DNA of 64,000 nucleotides from Neobacillus nitrireducens (GTDB taxonomy: Bacteria; Bacillota; Bacilli; Bacillales; Cytobacillaceae), in the NCBI RefSeq assembly GCF_030915405.1, contig NZ_CP133262.1:558001-622000 (forward strand), read 5' to 3'. Position numbers and translations under genes: made by a program. Below are positions 60,350-64,000 of the stretch, in pieces. The first letter of the stretch is position 1; each line of letters starts with the position of its first letter. The notes beneath the pieces were generated by a model. It had not been told where the DNA came from. It did no database searches and saw nothing but the letters and a program-made list of their open reading frames with translations.

Positions 60350-62073
60350 GCGATTTCCTCCTCTGACAGCTGTGACATGACAATTTCACGGTAAACCGCA
60401 CTCGATTCCATCAATTCCTTGTGTTTGCCAATTCCGGTAATTTCGCCGTTATCTAGGACAATAATCTGATCGGCATCCATAATTGTGGTTACTCGTTGTG
60501 CTACGATTAATACAGTGGAATTACCCGTTTCTGCTTTTAAGGCTGAGCGAAGTTTGGCATCCGTTTTAAAGTCTAATGCGGAAAAGCTGTCATCGAATAT
60601 ATAGATTTCTGGCTTTCGAACGAGGGCTCTCGCAATCGATAATCGTTGTTTCTGACCGCCCGAAACATTTGTTCCCCCCTGTGCGATTACCGCATCAAAC
60701 CCTTCTGGCATATTGGCAATAAATTCTTTCGCCTGAGCAACTTCTGCCGCATGTTCCACTTCTTCTGTCGTTGCCGTTTCTTTACCATAACGAATATTTT
60801 CAGCAATAGTCCCGGTAAAAAGCACGGATTGCTGGGGGACAAACCCAATTTTTTTCCTAAGCTGTTCTTGGGCTATTTCCCTAACATCAATCCCATCGAC
60901 AAGGACTTTTCCGCTGTCGACATCATAAAAGCGCGGAATCAAGTTAATCAATGTTGACTTTCCTGAGCCTGTTCCACCGATAATCGCTGTCACTTCACCC
61001 GGCCTCATTGAAAAGGAAATATTAGAAATAGCAGGCATTTCCGCTCCAGGATAGCTGAAAGTTACATCCTGGAATTCTACATGCCCTATTACGGCATCTC
61101 CTGATAACGGCGTGGATGAATCCTTAATATCTGCTACAGTTTCAAGAACTTCGTTGATTCGGACAGCAGATACGGATGCCCTTGGGATCATCACAAACAT
61201 CATCGACAGCATAATAAACGAGAACATAATTTGCATTGCATACTGAATAAACGCCATCATATCACCGACCTGCATATGACCATGGCTAATCCGCAGTCCA
61301 CCAAACCAGACAATCGCTACTGTCGAGAGGTTTAACACAATCATCATAATCGGCATCATGGCCGCCATGATTTTATTAACCTTAATCGCTGTTTGTGTTA
61401 AATCCCAGTTAGCTTCATCAAAACGCTTCTTCTCATGGTCGACTCGATTAAAAGAACGAATGACACGAATCCCTGTTAAGTTTTCACGTAAAACACGATT
61501 GAGATTATCTAATTTAACTTGCATCGCTTTAAAAAGCGGGATCCCTTTTCTAGCAATAACCATGATTGCTAGCACGAGAATCGGCAAAGCGACCGCAAGA
61601 ACTAAAGTGAGCTTGGCATCCTTGGAATAGGCCATAATGATCCCACCAATACACATCATCGGCGCCATCGCCATCATACGTAACATCATTACTAATACCT
61701 GCTGGATTTGGGTAATATCGTTAGTTGTTCTGGTAATTAATGAGGCAGTTCCGAGTTTATCAAACTCATGTAACGAAAAATTCCCAACGTGTGCGAAAAT
61801 TTTGCTCCGCAATAACCTTCCAAAGCCTGAAGCTGCTTTTGCTGAGTAAAAACTTGCAGCAATCGAACAAATCATGCCTCCTGCTGCAACAAGCAGCATG
61901 AAACCGCCGATTTTCCATATGTAATTTGTATCGCCAGTTACTACACCTTTGTCAACGATATCAGCCATTAAAGTTGGCAAGTAAAGCTCTGACAAGGACT
62001 GTAAGAGCACGAGGCCTAAAACCAGATAAATGGCTAATTGAAATGGTTTTAGAAATTTGGTTAATTTAATCAA
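60346..62073 (-). CDS. Heterodimeric ABC exporter, subunit with degenerate Walker B (YfiB/LmrC-like)
   Basis: 575 residues. Six membrane helices (about 15-300), then IGGTGSGKSTLINLIPRFYD (Walker A), NVSGGQKQRLSIARALV (usable signature), IYIFDDSFSALDFKTD, where the catalytic Glu of Walker B is Asp, and IVAQRVTTI, where the switch His is Gln. These are the marks of the non-catalytic half of a BmrCD/LmrCD-type exporter. It is the first gene of the pair. No regulator gene lies upstream. Confidence 0.9.
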   Translation of the reverse strand: MIKLTKFLKPFQLAIYLVLGLVLLQSLSELYLPTLMADIVDKGVVTGDTNYIWKIGGFMLLVAAGGMICSIAASFYSAKAASGFGRLLRSKIFAHVGNFSLHEFDKLGTASLITRTTNDITQIQQVLVMMLRMMAMAPMMCIGGIIMAYSKDAKLTLVLAVALPILVLAIMVIARKGIPLFKAMQVKLDNLNRVLRENLTGIRVIRSFNRVDHEKKRFDEANWDLTQTAIKVNKIMAAMMPIMMIVLNLSTVAIVWFGGLRISHGHMQVGDMMAFIQYAMQIMFSFIMLSMMFVMIPRASVSAVRINEVLETVADIKDSSTPLSGDAVIGHVEFQDVTFSYPGAEMPAISNISFSMRPGEVTAIIGGTGSGKSTLINLIPRFYDVDSGKVLVDGIDVREIAQEQLRKKIGFVPQQSVLFTGTIAENIRYGKETATTEEVEHAAEVAQAKEFIANMPEGFDAVIAQGGTNVSGGQKQRLSIARALVRKPEIYIFDDSFSALDFKTDAKLRSALKAETGNSTVLIVAQRVTTIMDADQIIVLDNGEITGIGKHKELMESSAVYREIVMSQLSEEEIA

Positions 62074-62239
62074 AATCCTTCAACTCCGTTTTTAATAGTA
62101 ATTAAGAGTAATTTTATCCTAGTTTTATGAACTGAATATGAACAAAATAATTTATTAAATTTTTATCGAAGTCATGCGGCTTGCTAAGCAATCATAAGTA
62201 TATTCCTGACAGATTATCTCGTCAATTATTATCAAAATA

Positions 62240-62268
62240 AAAAACACAGGAAGGCCTGTGTTAAAAAA
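62240..62268 (-). terminator. Terminator of the FG-GAP-like secreted protein gene
   Basis: AACACAGG/CCTGTGTT with a 4-nt loop. Minus-strand T-run follows; the plus side is A-rich. Confidence 0.82.
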
Positions 62269-62269
62269 G

Positions 62270-63025
62270 TTATCTATTTAATTCTTTATTTACAATGGTA
62301 CTTTTTAGTTTCCAATGACCATTTTCAAACGTCCAAGTAGATTTAACCGATGCAATGACGTCTGCGTTTGCGATTCCAGTAACCCTTTGTTCCCCCTGTA
62401 ACTCCACTTTATTGCCCTTTGCGATCGGTTGGAGTTGGTTAAATGGGTTTACGGTCAGTTCAGTAGGCTCATTTAGTTTTCCATTATAATAAAGTCCGAG
62501 CCTTTTATAATATATTTTTCGGTCCTTTAAATCAAACCGATAAGCTTTTCCCGTTGTGGCAAGTTTGATTTCAGCTTTATATCCTTTTAAAAAATGGCTT
62601 TCCATTTCAAGCGGCTCCGGTAATGGGATATTGGTTTGATCAAAATCTTTTAGAGAATAGGCGTAGTTTTGGACAATTCCCTCACTTTCACCTGTCAACA
62701 CACTTGCAAATATATCCTGTAAGCCATCACCGTTTAAGTCCACTAACTGAAAGGAAGCTCTAGCACCACTTTCCAAAGGGAAGGAATATTTCTTACCGTT
62801 CGAGGCGTTAATTTCAAAATAAATCTTCTCCAAAAATGTATCTTCTTTCTGATAAGGAACCCCCTTTAAAAGGATCTCCTCCTCTTTACCATCACCTGTA
62901 ATGTCTGCTTCCTCATTTGAAATAGTGACTATTTTTGTCGTTTCTTCGATGGCATAAACCCCGGTAATCGCAGTAAGTGACATGAGAAAAAACGAAGCAA
63001 TAACTAGAAGCATCTCTTTTTTCAT
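62270..63025 (-). CDS. Secreted protein with FG-GAP-like Asp-rich repeats
   Basis: 251 residues. Signal peptide MKKEMLLVIASFFLMSLTAITGVYA, then two calcium-binding-like loops (ADITGDGKEEEILL about 40-53, LVDLNGDGLQDIFASV about 93-108) as in FG-GAP/VCBS repeat proteins, followed by beta-rich sequence to KLKSTIVNKELNR. Family and role unknown. It lies between parC and the ABC exporter; ribosome site GGGAGGGATC. Confidence 0.68.
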   Translation of the reverse strand: MKKEMLLVIASFFLMSLTAITGVYAIEETTKIVTISNEEADITGDGKEEEILLKGVPYQKEDTFLEKIYFEINASNGKKYSFPLESGARASFQLVDLNGDGLQDIFASVLTGESEGIVQNYAYSLKDFDQTNIPLPEPLEMESHFLKGYKAEIKLATTGKAYRFDLKDRKIYYKRLGLYYNGKLNEPTELTVNPFNQLQPIAKGNKVELQGEQRVTGIANADVIASVKSTWTFENGHWKLKSTIVNKELNR

Positions 63026-63086
63026 TCATGATCCCTCCCAAATCTGTTAATAGTTAGTATGTCCAGTTTTGGAAAAATGATGAAAA

Positions 63087-63114
63087 AGGACCCTCTAGAT
63101 TTCTAGAGAATCCT
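63087..63114 (-). terminator. Terminator of parC
   Basis: On the minus strand AGGA..CTCTAGA-AA-TCTAGAG..TCCT followed by TTTTT. Confidence 0.82.
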
Positions 63115-63122
63115 ACAAAAAT

Positions 63123-64000
63123 TTATAGACCTGGTTTTTCTGATGATGGAACTTTCCAAGCAGTGGTTACTTTTCCTTTGTCATCCTCATCAAGAATAAA
63201 TGACCCGTTCGAATAACGGTCACTGAAGTGAATATCAACTGTATTCAATGTTTCAATATGACCTTTTTCCGTCTGGAGATAAATAACATCCTGTTCTTTT
63301 ACGATGACAAATCCAGTGATTCGGTGTGGATTGGACTTAAGCTCTCTTAAAATGACAACTCCGCGCTTGGCTCGTGTTGCTTTTTCAAACTCTTTTAGTT
63401 TCATCCGCTTCACAGCTCCGCGCTGTGTCGAAATAACAATGGTTTCGTTACTGTCTGAATGAATAATTCTACCGCCAATGACAAAATCGTCATCTTTTAA
63501 ATTAATTCCTTTAACACCGGCAGCACGCGCACCGACAATACTAATTTCTTCTTCATGAAACCATAAAGAGTAACCTAAGTGGGTGATTAAGAATAATTCC
63601 TTCGTTCCGTCTGTTAGATGAACATCCGTAACTTGATCATCATCCTTCAAGTTAATGCCAACAAGCGGTTTGGAATAACGTTGTGCTTTATAGTGTTTCA
63701 GCTCTGTTTTCTTGACCATCCCGTTTTTAGTGACAAAGACTAGAAATAAATTTGCCTCAAAGTCCTTCACAGGAACGGCTTGGATAATCTCTTCATCACG
63801 CTCAATTGGAATAATATTCGCGACATGCTGTCCAAGGTCTTTCCAGCGGATATCCGGCAGCTCGTGGACTGGGCAGAATAAGTAATTTCCTTTATTCGTG
63901 AACAGGAGCAAAACATCTTTTGTATTCATTTCAAGCTGTGCGAACAAACGATCTGAATCCTTCATGGCAAGGTCCTGACCACTAGAGGCCGCAAAAGAAC
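63123..64000 (-). CDS. parC: DNA topoisomerase IV subunit A, C-terminal part (5' end outside window)
   Basis: About 292 residues are visible and the frame stays open to the right edge (SFAASSGQDLAMKDSDRLF). The region is the GyrA/ParC C-terminal beta-propeller; repeated blades read LLFTNKGNYLFCPVHELPDIRWKDLGQHVANIIP, VFVTKNGMVKKTELKHY, LITHLGYSLWF, ISTQRGAVKRMKLKEF and LQTEKGHIETLNTVDI. ParC is favoured over GyrA because of the WKDLGQHVANIIPI block and the lack of the GyrA box. It decatenates chromosomes with ParE, whose gene is not visible. Confidence 0.85.
   Translation of the reverse strand, partial: SFAASSGQDLAMKDSDRLFAQLEMNTKDVLLLFTNKGNYLFCPVHELPDIRWKDLGQHVANIIPIERDEEIIQAVPVKDFEANLFLVFVTKNGMVKKTELKHYKAQRYSKPLVGINLKDDDQVTDVHLTDGTKELFLITHLGYSLWFHEEEISIVGARAAGVKGINLKDDDFVIGGRIIHSDSNETIVISTQRGAVKRMKLKEFEKATRAKRGVVILRELKSNPHRITGFVIVKEQDVIYLQTEKGHIETLNTVDIHFSDRYSNGSFILDEDDKGKVTTAWKVPSSEKPGL

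Overview
This window is AT-rich and carries the gene set of a spore-forming Bacillaceae chromosome, most like Bacillus/Neobacillus. The clues are a GerA-type germination receptor fragment, a glycine-rich YjcZ-type sporulation peptide, a YpbS-like DUF2533 protein, a proline T-box ahead of proBA, divergent pdxR/pdxST, a XerS-type recombinase and the 3' part of parC. I see no phage, insertion sequence or CRISPR array. The species is inference from gene content.

Layout. 1-8000: the end of a superfamily 1 helicase with a PLD-like tail, a SatD/DUF3307 pair behind a striking palindrome, T-box-controlled proBA, and a large DinG/Rad3-type nuclease-helicase. 8000-12000: an iron(II) uptake operon whose FeoB is split into separate GTPase and permease genes, then an aberrant tRNA-like element fused to the tail of a truncated germination-receptor gene. 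12000-26300: housekeeping and envelope genes (LCP lipoprotein, hydrolases, a quinone/aromatic detoxification trio, metallophosphoesterase, GH18 protein, TrhO, PepF, CapA-like protein, GT2), with a 52-bp tandem hairpin array at 18882-19085. 26500-33350: a MoxR/DUF58/DUF4129/DUF4350 membrane cluster with SpoIIM-like and RDD genes. 33400-38700: small membrane and secreted proteins.

39000-50300 is the most interesting region, a sulfane-sulfur (persulfide) handling regulon. It encodes a CoA-disulfide reductase/rhodanese/TusA fusion, a CstR-type persulfide sensor, TusA, two DsrE-like proteins, several rhodaneses, a rhodanese/persulfide-dioxygenase fusion, a TauE sulfite exporter and a HesB/IscA-like protein. 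At least ten copies of an ATACC-N6-GGTAT-like operator sit at the promoters of these genes and also mark three outlying minus-strand genes (rhodanese lipoprotein, small secreted Cys protein, SagB-like oxidoreductase). The HesB-like gene has an in-frame TGA where I expect the family's Cys or Sec, followed by a hairpin that fits the bacterial SECIS layout, so it is a probable selenoprotein. A second in-frame TGA interrupts one DsrE gene at a position that is not cysteine and looks more like a recent nonsense mutation.

50400-64000: a DinB-family protein, divergent pdxR and pdxST, an ECF sigma/PadR/SEDS operon, XerS, a heterodimeric ABC exporter, a secreted protein with FG-GAP-like repeats, and the 3' part of parC at the right edge.
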